Assembly (NCBI GenBank): GCA_001599295.1
Contig: BCGN01000005.1
Coordinates: forward strand, 186,001 to 250,000
Origin: Sporopachydermia quercuum
Taxonomy: Eukaryota; Ascomycota; Sporopachydermiomycetes; Sporopachydermiales; Sporopachydermiaceae
Reading direction: 5' to 3'
DNA: 64,000 bases
Shown here: positions 22,088 to 32,650 of the stretch, piece after piece
Layout of the letters: each line of letters begins with the position of its first letter
Position numbering within the stretch: the stretch's first letter is position 1
Translations under genes and position numbers: made by a program
The notes under the pieces: model-generated
Database searches by the model: none
What the model saw: only the letters and a program-made list of their open reading frames with translations
What the model was told of the DNA's origin: nothing

Positions 22088-23076
22088 TGTTGATATCTTA
22101 ATAGATCTTTAATTCAGAAACTGGTTTGATTAATTTATTTTTATACTCTTCCTTCTCTTTATTCTATGTGCTCCTTCTATCGGTTGTGACTTCTTGAGCT
22201 GTTTTGTTCACGGTTCTAAAGGGTGAATTCTTCAGCTGCATTTCAACTTTCCCAAATCGTTATTATAAGATTTTCTTTAAATTTTCAGATAGCAGTAATG
22301 TTATAATACATAAATATCTGGTCGTTTATTTCTATTCGTTAACTTCGTAATTTATTTATTTTTATCCCTTTCATTTCTTCCCTTTAATGTTTTGGTTTCA
22401 ATTGAAAATTTTTCACAGAGATGAGGAAATATTCTGATGACATAATCCAGATATTCTTACAAACCCATTTCGAGTAACTGATCATGTGACAAGAGTGATA
22501 AGGGAACATTGAACGAATGAGAAAGAGCGATAATGATGCTGCATTGTGTATTTCTGCAGTGTGGGATAACAGTAGCAAATAAGTAGTGTAACTGATCATA
22601 GAATATTGAAAAGCGAAAAATATTCATACAACTTATTATGATTGTAGTAGATTAAACGCTCTCACAGTTGTTCCATTCAACGCTGAAAGTACCGGATAAT
22701 ATGATCAATCACTATTTCCACTTCAGTAATGACTACCTTTCTAATTCCGGAGATGATAATGTCTCCATAATAAAGAAAAATTTATCTGAAACCTGAGGGA
22801 AAATGCTTCATAAACATTACACCAGAAGGATATTTAGGGATATTTATGATAAACTGATAGATTGTAGACATCCTGTCAACACGAGATCAGATTTTGACTC
22901 TATTTTATGGTTTAACTAGTTTTGATGAACAATCTGTTTTAGAGTTATATCTTTAATAACTAAAGGCGGATTGATTTCTTTTCTGTTCACATCTCTCAGC
23001 TTTCACTCATCATTCATACGATACACAAGCAAAGTAATCCATTTCCTTATTTGTCTTTTTACTTATTGGTTCAACA
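22088..23076. other. divergent promoter region CAF20-like/TMA16
   Basis: Nearly 1 kb of AT-rich DNA. Open frames here start without ATG or have hydrophobic random-like composition. No repeat, tRNA or regulatory site is recognised. Confidence 0.45.
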
Positions 23077-23901
23077 ATGCCCGTTCTCAAGTCACTGAAG
23101 AAAATTGAGCAGAAGCTCAAAGGAAGTGAGGGTAGAATTCATATTAAAGGAAGAAAATTCAAACAGCTGAATAGAGCTACAGTTCGAGATGAGAAGCTGA
23201 AGAAGAAAGCGATAGAAAGACAAAACACACAGCATGCTAAATGTACGTAGAATTGGTTGTATTTCCAGTATTATGTAATTGCTTACTATTATTAAATAAG
23301 CTGGAATTTGGGACTAGTATAAGTTACTTCTAAAAAGCTATCAAGCAATAAGTTGTGGTGCCAGAGTCAAAGAAGAGTACTAACAGATCTTCCTACTTTA
23401 GTTGCGAGATACCATTTTTTCCAAGATGTTGTTAATGAATCAGGTAAAGAATCCTTTACCTTAGCAGAGGTGAAGAATCTCATCGAGGTCTTCATTGGAA
23501 GAGACAATGAAGAACTAGAAAGGTTAAAGAAAGAACGACGACCTGGCAGACCTCCTACGAATCGTCAACTGATTCTACAAAACATGCTAGAAAGAGAAAG
23601 GAATGAATATAAAGCAGGTTTCAGTAAGTAATGATATTTTCTTTTTTTGCTCGAACAACAAGGAATAAATAAGAGCGTTGATAATACCCTTGAATGACCC
23701 TTGTATTGTTTGCCGAACAGTCTGCTAACAGAACACAATTTAGAAGTGCCAGATATTCGAGATCCTATTAATATCAAGAAATTGAAAGAATGGGAAGGAA
23801 CTGCTGGAGGACTAAATCAAATTCAAATGATTTTGGTATCAGAGAAAATTGATGAAGTGTCAGAATCTTTAGATGGTGACGCTGATGAGAAAATGGCATA
23901 A
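23077..23901 (+). CDS. TMA16: translation-machinery/60S biogenesis protein Tma16, three exons
   Basis: Factor that binds nascent pre-60S ribosomal particles. Exon 1 is 23077-23242, exon 2 is 23402-23623 and exon 3 is 23744-23901. The introns begin GTACGT and GTAAGT and have TACTAAC and TGCTAAC branch sites. The spliced 181-residue product matches Tma16: MPVLKSLKKIEQKL, HIKGRKFKQLNRATVRDEKL, ARYHFFQDVVN, LIEVFIGRDNEELERLKKERRPGRPP, and GFKVPDIRDP across the second join. The leucine of FKQLNRAT is a CTG codon, again supporting CUG as leucine. Confidence 0.92.
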
Positions 23902-24232
23902 TAAATTGAATAATGGCTGGGCGTTTTAGAGTAAATGAATAAATACCGATAGTTATAGTAATGTTGTAGATAAAATAGGAACCAGACAGTGAAAAAAACA
24001 AATCTAACAGTAAAGAATAGTGAAGTCACTAACAAGGTAGAAATAGTGAATCTCTTGTTTACCATATATATACACTTAGTTTGCTATTGTTAATTATCAT
24101 GCCATTTATTAGGTGTGTATATGGTAATGTGCTATCCTCAGTTTTTATGAGGATAGAATTGCACCAAAAGCCCCTTAGTTACACTCAACAGTTAAAATTA
24201 GCTTCATAAATTCAAATTCACTTGCAAGTATC
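23902..24232. other. convergent spacer TMA16/24.2 kb gene
   Basis: About 330 bp of AT-rich 3' flanking sequence for both neighbours. Nothing recognised. Confidence 0.4.
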
Positions 24233-26422
24233 CTATGTCCGTTTCTGCTTTTTACCGGAATCTTCAATCGTGCTATGAAAATCCTTTTCTACGATTCTGA
24301 TATATGCACCAATACCAAAGAATATTGCCAGTAGGCAAGTGATTGATACAAAAGACATCTTAAGCATTTTCCAGGCCCATTTGATAATATGGCCATCAAA
24401 NTGTCTCAAAGTGTGGCTTCTGGGTTGCATTTTCTCAAATATGATCAAAGGCGATTCTCCTGCCACGGAGCCAACCAGTTTCCATCCTTCCTTTTGCAGT
24501 TGACTTATCTTGTTTATATGTTGATCAATATCTGATATTTTGGATAGAATCTCACTAACGGTTTTATGGCTGGACGCTGAACCAATAGGAATACTCTCAC
24601 CATATAAAGGATGCGTGTTGGTAGTATAAGTTTGATGCTGTTCAGTTAATATCAGGTATTCTTTAGGAATTCTGCTATACTTCCAAGGATAGTATTGTTG
24701 AGAACTTGAATCTATATTACCAACATGGGAATGGAGAGGAACAGAATCAGAAAGTTGAATTGATGAATACTGATTTGATGTATTTGGTTGATCCTGGGCT
24801 TTACTGATACCAGAGGCTAGTTCCGAGTTTTTTGATGTTGTGATCGAGCTATTGGTGTTGTTGGCGTAATCTAGATCTGTCTCAGTAATAGATTCAATAT
24901 CAATGGCATCCTTAGGATAATAATCATCAAACACTGGATTGAAGAAGTTGCCTGCTTCTATGGATCTTGGAGCTGGAGACATTTGACTCTTAGTCCATTC
25001 ATATGCTCTTTGAGTACGGAAATGTGATTGATCATCCATGATCTTAGTGTCTCTTACGCCTTTTAAATACTTCTCAATGCTATTCGCAAGTGGTGTACTT
25101 TCAAGATGAGAATGAACGTTAGAATAATCATTCATTTTGCTGTAGTTTGTTGTAGATTTGTGCGATTCTAGTTTTTCCTTATATCTTATTCTCAAAGCTT
25201 CTGGCATCAAATCTTCAAGTGCAGGAAAGTTCTTCTCTTTCCTGAGAATTCTATCACCAGTATCCATAACTCTATCCCTAGTTGAATATTTAGGCAATGC
25301 AAAAATAGGTGTCTCTTTATACCTTTTCAGCCTATCAGGTATTTCACCTTCAACGTAACTAAGTAAGCTTTCGTACATTTCAGATGCGTCTTTAGCAGTT
25401 TTATTTTTATATGGTGAGTTCATATTTGAAGCAGTAGAAGCACGATCAACAGCCTTGTTGGTTGAAGACTTGTAAATATTATCACTTGTTATATTNTTTG
25501 AAAGCTGATTTGCATAGGTTATAAATTTGGAGTCTCTAGAACTTTCTCCAGAAGCCGAGAGACTATTATTACTGCTATCTTTTTGAACGCTCTGGGTCTT
25601 CGCTGCTATATGAGAGAATGATTTTATTGGGTCAAAATAAGACTCTGTTGCCTTTTCTGTATCATTAGCGACAAATATAAACTTAGGAGCTGATTTTGAG
25701 TCAGATCCAGCTTTGACTGGTTCAGTTTGGTCTTTCAATTTCGGGATCAAATTGAAACTTGCTTGCTTATTTGGTGATCCTGAGCTCGAGCTCTTTTTCT
25801 CCTTATAAAATCTGTCAAAAGGACTAATTTGAGCTTTTTTATTTGCATTTCCTTTTTCTGAATTGGTGTTATTTTTCAGCTGTACCATGAATGTTTCATT
25901 TTTCCCTGTTGAATTGGATTCCTTTTTCTTTGTTTGAGTATCTGGTGCTATTCTTGACCTTTGATGCATATTATGGGTTTCTATACTTCCTTTGAAACGT
26001 GTGTCAGTATAAGTATTACTATTAGAATCGATAGTGGTATTAGTAATTATATTTGGCTTTTTCTCTGTGAACTCCTTAGGTTGAATGTTATTTGGGGATA
26101 TTTTTCTTCTCGTTTTCTTGCTCGAACTATTCAAACAATTCTTTCTAAAGTCTGATGTTGAAGTTGTTGAGAAAGTTCTTATATTCTGAGATTTTTGTTT
26201 GATAATTTGATGATTTTGTTTAATCTTTCTCCTTTGGAAAAAATGGCTTTCATTTCCTTGTTCTTCCAAAGTACCAGGCCAAGGGCTAGTTGTGAACAAG
26301 CAAGTATTAGCAGTGCCTCTCATAAAATATCTATAATGGTTCCATCTCTGACAATTGGATGTTCTATTCAATTTCTTCGCCCAATATCTTCTGGCCAAGA
26401 AATTACTGTAAGATATCCTCAT
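24233..26422 (-). CDS. unrecognised mitochondrial-type protein with C-terminal membrane helix
   Basis: I do not recognise this 729-residue protein. The N-terminus is rich in Arg, Ser, Tyr and Trp and poor in acid (MRISYSNFLARRYWAKKLNR), typical of a mitochondrial targeting sequence. A long Ser/Asn/Lys-rich low-complexity stretch follows (about 60-340). Then comes a more ordered part (about 345-480: SLLSYVEGEIPDRLKRYKE, ALPKYSTRDRVMDTGDRILRKEKNFPALEDLMPEALRIRYKEKL). A second ordered part (about 630-680) includes SKISDIDQHINKISQLQKEG. A predicted helix (about 690-710) precedes a basic tail. This suggests an inner-membrane protein with its bulk in the matrix. Two Ns fall in frame. The length and uninterrupted frame make a real gene very likely. 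Confidence 0.75.
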   Translation of the reverse strand: MRISYSNFLARRYWAKKLNRTSNCQRWNHYRYFMRGTANTCLFTTSPWPGTLEEQGNESHFFQRRKIKQNHQIIKQKSQNIRTFSTTSTSDFRKNCLNSSSKKTRRKISPNNIQPKEFTEKKPNIITNTTIDSNSNTYTDTRFKGSIETHNMHQRSRIAPDTQTKKKESNSTGKNETFMVQLKNNTNSEKGNANKKAQISPFDRFYKEKKSSSSGSPNKQASFNLIPKLKDQTEPVKAGSDSKSAPKFIFVANDTEKATESYFDPIKSFSHIAAKTQSVQKDSSNNSLSASGESSRDSKFITYANQLSXNITSDNIYKSSTNKAVDRASTASNMNSPYKNKTAKDASEMYESLLSYVEGEIPDRLKRYKETPIFALPKYSTRDRVMDTGDRILRKEKNFPALEDLMPEALRIRYKEKLESHKSTTNYSKMNDYSNVHSHLESTPLANSIEKYLKGVRDTKIMDDQSHFRTQRAYEWTKSQMSPAPRSIEAGNFFNPVFDDYYPKDAIDIESITETDLDYANNTNSSITTSKNSELASGISKAQDQPNTSNQYSSIQLSDSVPLHSHVGNIDSSSQQYYPWKYSRIPKEYLILTEQHQTYTTNTHPLYGESIPIGSASSHKTVSEILSKISDIDQHINKISQLQKEGWKLVGSVAGESPLIIFEKMQPRSHTLRXFDGHIIKWAWKMLKMSFVSITCLLAIFFGIGAYIRIVEKDFHSTIEDSGKKQKRT

Positions 26423-27495
26423 TCTTATAGGGAGCTTATTACAGCTGCTTCAGGTCAACTGATGAGAGAGTTTGCTAATTGAACAGTATTTATAGAAACA
26501 TAAGAATATGGGCAACTGTTTATTTATAGGGATACTTTCATCAGCTTTCTTAATCATCTAAAAGTGCTAAATAAACAATATCCAGTTATTTTTTTCTCAA
26601 CTTGATGCAATTATCAGCTATCGTCGATAAGTATTAATCCATCTATTATGTCCCTGATTCACTTTGAGTTGCATAAATCTTAAGGTTCTCCAGTTTTTGG
26701 CAGTGACAAACAGAGGATCCTTTGAATCATCTAGCAAACCTTCACAGTCTATAACAAATAAGTATCAGTTTCTGAAGTTCAATTCCCATAATAATTATTC
26801 AACTGATAAGAAGGAATCGGTTCATCCTGCGATTGATTCACCTGATATAAGCACAGATGGAACGACAAGAATTCGTTTAGGTTACGTAATCAATTAATCA
26901 TATAAACTCCCTTATGAACTTCAGGTCTCACTATGTTAATAGTAGTTGAGATGAGATAAGCATTTACATATCTCCGTAAACAAGAAAGAAAGGAAGAGAT
27001 GAATCAACTGTTTTGTCTTCCTTAGAAAATTATAGTATAATATTTTTTTTTGTTGTTAATACTAGGTGAGTATTTAGAGAACTGTCTGTTTACTTATACT
27101 ATTTTGATTGTATGTGTGGCTATGTTATTTGAAGAGTCTTCTTGTGAAATAGGATAAGAAGCAAAATGTTCATAATCGAGTAGATGGATTGCTCAAGCTA
27201 ATAATCTGTAGATAAATAGTTGATGTTTTTTTGCTACAAGTACTACTATAGACATGATTTTGAATTATAAGTTTGAATGTTCTAACTATTACAACTAATG
27301 TTTGCCCTTCAATTGAAGTTGTTGAATATCAAGCTATGGAATAACCTGCAAGCCAAACTATGTCATAGCTATGGTTGCACCAATATAATAACACATCAGC
27401 ACAATACTGATTAATCGCACTGAAAACATATTCAATGAAATATATCTTCTCATATTCTTAGAAACTACTATAATTTCTTCCCAGCCATAATATAC
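26423..27495. other. intergenic DNA with an unassigned open segment
   Basis: Mostly AT-rich. On the plus strand, 26664-26897 is open for 77 codons with protein-like composition (Ser/Asn/Lys-rich, with an NNYST motif). It begins without ATG behind a stop and ends beside a GTAATC site. It could be an exon of an unrecognised gene, but no partner exon was found. The rest holds nothing recognised. Confidence 0.4.
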
Positions 27496-28101
27496 TCACC
27501 ATGTAAGCTTCAGAGAAACACCTCTTCTTCGGAATCTTCCTAACAGTGGCCTTCGATTCCATAAGCTAAGCAACCTTTTCATCACACGATTGTCTAAAAT
27601 GGAACTAACGGCAACTGTGAATTTATATAAATCCTTAACCATTCGACGACCTGTTGTTGAACCTGTACGCGATAGGAACTCAATATCCGATGCAACTGAC
27701 CTAGTTTCCCGTCGAAAATGTCTACGTGATTTTGATCGTCGCAACATTAACCAACTTCTTCTTCTTCTTCTTCTTCTTCTTATTGGTTGAGCCATCTGTC
27801 TTTGAATGTCTGTTCTTTTTGATGCTTTGTATACCAAAACTTTCCTCCTATGACTTCTGGGTAGAATTGAAAGCAAATGTGAGCGAGTACGTGAATGCAC
27901 GTAGTAGTTTTTGCTGACAGTAGAAGTTCCTGAGAGCCTGTGAATCAATGACTTACATTGCTGGACTGCAACAATAGTAAAACTACCGTCTGTTCTCAGA
28001 TCCCGAGAAGAACTGGATAAAGGTGAAATTCTCTTTAGCTTATGAGCAGCACACCTCAGTAATACAGAACGTGATCTTCTTGGTATTGGGTATGCTTCCA
28101 T
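27496..28101 (-). CDS. orphan arginine-rich protein, function unknown
   Basis: The open frame has 201 codons from the ATG at 28101, and the frame stays open a further 11 codons upstream. No overlapping gene explains it. The product is extremely basic (frequent RR/RRR and RS/SR pairs and an uninterrupted eight-arginine run encoded by an AGA repeat). It has few acidic residues and ends RRRGVSLKLTW. Internal segments such as KDLYKFTVAVSSILDNRVMK look helical. I recognise no family. It could be a lineage-restricted nuclear, nucleolar or mitochondrial protein. A spurious frame over a GA-rich repeat is the main alternative, although the repeat covers only about 30 bp. Confidence 0.5.
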   Translation of the reverse strand: MEAYPIPRRSRSVLLRCAAHKLKRISPLSSSSRDLRTDGSFTIVAVQQCKSLIHRLSGTSTVSKNYYVHSRTRSHLLSILPRSHRRKVLVYKASKRTDIQRQMAQPIRRRRRRRRSWLMLRRSKSRRHFRRETRSVASDIEFLSRTGSTTGRRMVKDLYKFTVAVSSILDNRVMKRLLSLWNRRPLLGRFRRRGVSLKLTW

Positions 28102-28812
28102 TACCTTATCATTTAATTCTAAATTGTGATTCAAGTATTGCCATACTTTGTTTGTAGGTCACTAATAATTCTAGCTATAGTTATGATTGCTTTTACTGAT
28201 ACTAATTTTGATCGCACTTTTTTGTTTTCTTTTATTCCTATTTTATTTGTATCTACTGAAAAACCAAGTAGATCACTGCTATACGAGATCGATTATTGAT
28301 ATCTAAGACAAGATACTTATATATGCATTATAAGTAAGTTTCTATTTTATATGAATAATAAAATTCAGTGTTAGAGAACTATGCAATGGTTCTTTAAAAC
28401 CACCTGTTAGTAACCTATTGTGTATGGACAGAGGAGCAAACAAATAAAAACCAGAATGGTAATTGTGGCAGGTGGAATTTAGAGGGTGAAAGAACCAAAA
28501 TGAATTGATTTCAATAATAATCGTCAATCAAGAATAAACGAAGTAGTAATGTTATTGTTAATAATTATTTTATAGCTTGTTATTATTATAAATAGCAGCA
28601 ACATGATTGTTGTGATTGATGTTGGAAGATCTAGTAAAATGTGTAATTTGTAATAATAGAGCTGAAAGATGATGGTAGACGTATTGTATTGTATTGATAC
28701 TATTAACATGGTGATGATTATGGATTCCTATTGAGTGAGATGAAAGCAAGTACGTAAGCGTAAAGAGTGAATATTGAAATAATACAGACAGGAATCATGA
28801 TAAATGCTGAAA
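28102..28812. other. intergenic DNA upstream of the Arg-rich ORF, downstream of YTM1
   Basis: About 700 bp, very AT-rich, with runs of TAATAATA type. No supported gene or motif. Confidence 0.45.
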
Positions 28813-30207
28813 TTAGGCCCTCAGTTCACCATAGGAGTTTATCTGAATCCTTTTATCTTGACCTCCACTGACAATACCAATGTCTTTATGCCACTTAACA
28901 TCGAATACCTTTGATTGGTCACTCTTTGCAGGTGTATCTTCTCTCTTGATAGTATACAAAGTACTAAGAGTACGTATATCCCATAATTTAACCGTTCCAT
29001 CGTGAGAAGCAGATGCCAGTTCGTATTGGTTATTAGGACTTGGAGACAGACTTACAACAAAGTTTTTATGACCCACTAATTGTCCTACAGTGATTTTGTC
29101 CGTACCAGATTCCCCACCTCTTGGATCATGAAGCAAAATATGTCTTGCTGAAGATCCCGCCGCTAACAGACTTAATTCTTTCAATCCACACACTGATAAA
29201 AGAGAAAAACCAGTTGATTTGGTATCAACACACCTGCTTGTGACCAAATCCCATGTCTTAATGGAATGATCCTCTGAGACAGAATAAGCTACTGTTGCAT
29301 CTAGTGGATTGAAGATGACTTGACTCACTGGTGCAGTGTGAGATTCAAGTGTCGATAAGGGAGATTTGAAATTAACAGAACTGTCAGTTTTCAAGGCAAC
29401 CTTTCTTCTTTTCTGGGTTGAAGTTGAATTTGATGCCGCCAGTTTTGCTTGAGGGATAACTGTGGACATTTGCTTAGGAACAGTTGACCAAATACATATA
29501 TTCTTATCACCAGAGGATGATAGAATTCTTTGAGTTTTCTGATGAACATCAATGGATGTGATAGAGGACTTATGGGCTTCTAAAATTGCTAATGTTGTTG
29601 ATAGTACTCTACCAGTTGATTCGTCAATATTTCCTTCTTCTATATCCATATCTTCCTTAGAGCTCCCTATTTTCCATATCCTGAGTTGTCTATCGTTACT
29701 GCCAGATACAACTCTAGAGTCTGAAATAAATTTCACTGCTTTCACAGGTGCCGTGTGACCAACTAATGACAACTGAGGCTTTCCACTCAAATCCCAAGTT
29801 CTCACTATTCCATCATAAGATCCTGATAGTATTTTACCTCTACTAGAAGTCTCGTAATGAATGTCAATACTACTGACCCAATCATCATTTTCAAAACTAG
29901 CTAAGAAAGATGGAGGTAAAACAGATTTGACATATTCGATTGTCAAGAAGATTTCGGAACTCAATCCTTTCTCTACGAGATAATCCTGAATAGAAGCTTT
30001 CAACAGTTCACCATCAACTAAGAACTCAAATGGAATTGGTTTCTTATCAACTTCATCATTCCCAAGCAAATGATTCACAACTTCTGACAAGCCATATCTT
30101 TTGAATGAAACAGGAACAAACAAAGGAGCATCACCAACTTGAACATTAGGATCAGTTTCCCTGGTGGTAAACTTGATCTTAATGTTATTTTCTTTCTCTC
30201 CCGGCAT
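28813..30207 (-). CDS. YTM1: ribosome biogenesis WD-repeat protein Ytm1 (WDR12)
   Basis: Subunit of the Nop7-Erb1-Ytm1 complex needed for 60S subunit maturation, released by the AAA-ATPase Rea1. The single exon encodes 464 residues. The ubiquitin-like NLE domain lies at about 8-90 (IKIKFTTRETD...LFVPVSFKRYGLSEVVNHLL...PIPFEFLVDGELL). It contacts Rea1 in the family. WD repeats then run from about 105 to the end (GSYDGIVRTWDLSGK, SGSNDRQLRIWKIG, SSGDKNICIWSTV, YSVSEDHSIKTWDL, ASASHDGTVKLWDIRTL, SGGQDKRIQINSYGELRA). A Lys/Ser-rich insert lies between blades 3 and 4, as in other yeasts. Start MPGEKENNIKI at 30207. It is divergent from ERG12. Confidence 0.96.
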   Translation of the reverse strand: MPGEKENNIKIKFTTRETDPNVQVGDAPLFVPVSFKRYGLSEVVNHLLGNDEVDKKPIPFEFLVDGELLKASIQDYLVEKGLSSEIFLTIEYVKSVLPPSFLASFENDDWVSSIDIHYETSSRGKILSGSYDGIVRTWDLSGKPQLSLVGHTAPVKAVKFISDSRVVSGSNDRQLRIWKIGSSKEDMDIEEGNIDESTGRVLSTTLAILEAHKSSITSIDVHQKTQRILSSSGDKNICIWSTVPKQMSTVIPQAKLAASNSTSTQKRRKVALKTDSSVNFKSPLSTLESHTAPVSQVIFNPLDATVAYSVSEDHSIKTWDLVTSRCVDTKSTGFSLLSVCGLKELSLLAAGSSARHILLHDPRGGESGTDKITVGQLVGHKNFVVSLSPSPNNQYELASASHDGTVKLWDIRTLSTLYTIKREDTPAKSDQSKVFDVKWHKDIGIVSGGQDKRIQINSYGELRA

Positions 30208-30913
30208 ACTGAATATCTAGTTGATTTTAACCTTAAGCTACTGTAAGCAGTTCTGATCTCAATAGGTTATATGAGAAACAACATAGACGCTTTCAATTGT
30301 TCAAATATTTGATAGAACAGCTATTATGACCCATTTATTTCTACTACTTCTCTTACAATACAAATTTTTTTGTTCGAAGAGAACGAAAAATTACGTCCCA
30401 CAAATGTCCATAATCTTGAAGTACGAAATATGAAAGTGAAATATTAAGGGACGGCGAAATGTCCGATAACTGATTATATGGAAAACTCATATGGAGAAGG
30501 AGAATAACTACAAAAAGAGCACGGATGATCCCTATAACTATTTATAAAAGTCAGCTAACCTGATACTTGAGAAGTACTCTAGATGGAATCTTCTATCGGA
30601 AAATATGAGGAATAGTACTAAAAATATGTGTATCTTTAGTGTCTTCTATGGCTTATGGCATTTCCACATGCAAATTCCTGCTTATGGCTATAAGATGATA
30701 TCTTTGTGATGAGACTTCATGTTCGACATTTCAAAAATTGACTGTCAAATAGAAAAAAGAATGAAAAAGAGTGAAATAATGAAGTCCGTTGTTGGGATTT
30801 AGTCTTTTATTCGTACATAAAGAAGAAAACATCACTAGAATTCGAATCTTCTTGCACTTGAACGTATTAGAGTCCTATAATCACCACTAACCCAAGAGTG
30901 AGCCATCATCACA
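30208..30913. other. divergent promoter region YTM1/ERG12
   Basis: About 700 bp. A TATTTATAAA box-like stretch lies near 30540. No sterol-response heptamer (TCGTATA) was found here, in contrast to the ERG5 upstream region. Confidence 0.45.
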
Positions 30914-32350
30914 ATGGGCATTCAAGTACCGTTCGTTGTTTCCTCACCGGGAAAGGTGATCGTATTCGGGGAGCACGCAGTAGTATATGGAAAGGTAGGC
31001 TAAAAGCAATTGACTCGTAAACAAAGTCATCCTAGAATAGAACTTTTATTATAAACAGAGTATCAATGTACTAACTGATAGACAAATTAGCCGGCAATTG
31101 CTGCGTCATTATCTCAGAGGACATATTTACTGGTGACGGAAAATAAAGAAGATCCTTCAAGTTTAAAACTTGATTTCCCCGATATCGATTTTTCATTCTC
31201 TTGGAAAATAGCATCATTGCCTTGGAAAGAAGTAGAAGACCATAAAATACTGCCAGAATCAATCACGTTTAACTCAAACTTATCAATGGAGTTTGTGAAC
31301 GCGTTGCTCAGCAAACCATTAGCATCGGTATCTCAGAATTTTCAGCATGGTGCTGCTTATGCTTTCCTGGCACTATACATGAACTTCACCAACGAAGATA
31401 CCCCAGGTTACGTGTTTTCTGTTAAATCAAGTTTACCTATTGGTGCAGGGTTAGGCTCAAGTGCCACATTTGCTGTATCATTAGCTGCGGCAATGGGACT
31501 GTTGGGTGGATACGTATCGCTTCCCTCAGAAATTGGCGATGATGAAGTCCAACGTAATTTGGATTTGGATTTTATTGATAAATGGTCCTTTATAGGGGAA
31601 AAGTGTCTTCATGGAACACCTTCAGGTATTGACAATGCTGTAGCAACAAGAGGAGGTGCTGTTATGTTTCAGAGGAATGTCAACTCTGAAAAAGATTCAA
31701 GCAATCCAAGTGTTCGAGTAGCCATAAAACAGTTTCCACCTTTGAATTTTCTGTTAACAAACACCAAGCAAGCAAGAAGAACTGCTCACTTAGTTGGTTC
31801 TGTTGCTGAGTTGAAAGCTTCTCTTCCGGAAACAACGAAAACCTTGCTTGATGCTATTGAACAAACAACGAAGTCTGCTTATGAAATCATGCTGAGATCT
31901 CCTGTAAGCTTAAATGCTGAATCACACAGTCAACTTTTAGATCTTATAAGGATCAATCATGGCCTTTTAGTCTCTTTGGGAGTGTCACATCCTGTGTTGG
32001 AAAGAGTGAAAAGCATTGGTGATAAACTGAAGATTGGTGAAACCAAACTAACCGGTGCTGGAGGAGGTGGCTGTGCTATTACACTGTTAGCTCATAATCA
32101 CGAAGTAAACGAAGTGATGTACAAAGAGAAAAAGCTTTTCGAAGAAAACTTGCAAAGAATGATAGACAATATAAAACAAGAAGGGTTTGAGTCTTTTACA
32201 ACCGTCTTAGGAGGAAAAGGTGCCGGTGTTCATTTACCATCAGGCACTAAGAAAGAATCGTTCATTGACACTTTTAATAATTTGCATAACAGCGAGGAAA
32301 TAGAGGAAGCATTGGGAACAAAGATAGTTGACTGGGATTTTTGGAGTTGA
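30914..32350 (+). CDS. ERG12: mevalonate kinase, two exons
   Basis: Phosphorylates mevalonate with ATP in the isoprenoid/sterol pathway. Exon 1 is 30914-30994 (MGIQVPFVVSSPGKVIVFGEHAVVYGK) and exon 2 is 31091-32350, giving 446 residues. The intron (96 nt) has an unusual donor GTAGGC, TACTAAC and TTAG. The join YGK|PAIAASL matches the conserved N-terminal GHMP segment and fixes both ends. The ATP-binding GHMP motif GAGLGSSA lies at about 145-152. HGTPSGIDNAVATRGG follows, and the C-terminal glycine-rich motif KLTGAGGGGCAITLL is intact. Beginning translation in exon 2 would remove the first GHMP strand. Confidence 0.96.
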
Positions 32351-32650
32351 TGAAGAAGTTTTGTTTTCATTAAAAGAAATTCAGGGAATTATTTTACCCA
32401 ATAACCGTTCCATCATGAGCATTTACTTACATATTTCAAATATTTACTACACTATTCACAGAGTAAATCCCATGACTGCTACCATAATTTGGCTTCTTAA
32501 TAAACAGTTCAGGCATATAGCCATAGCCATTGATCTTTAACCATTTATATCTACAGTAATAGAAAACGATACACTCTAACGAATACATTGCATACCAGCA
32601 CACATCATATTACGACAGATATTAATTATTAATGAAGTAAGTAAGCTTAT
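32351..32650. other. convergent spacer ERG12/FSF1
   Basis: 300 bp of AT-rich 3' flanking DNA. Nothing recognised. Confidence 0.4.
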
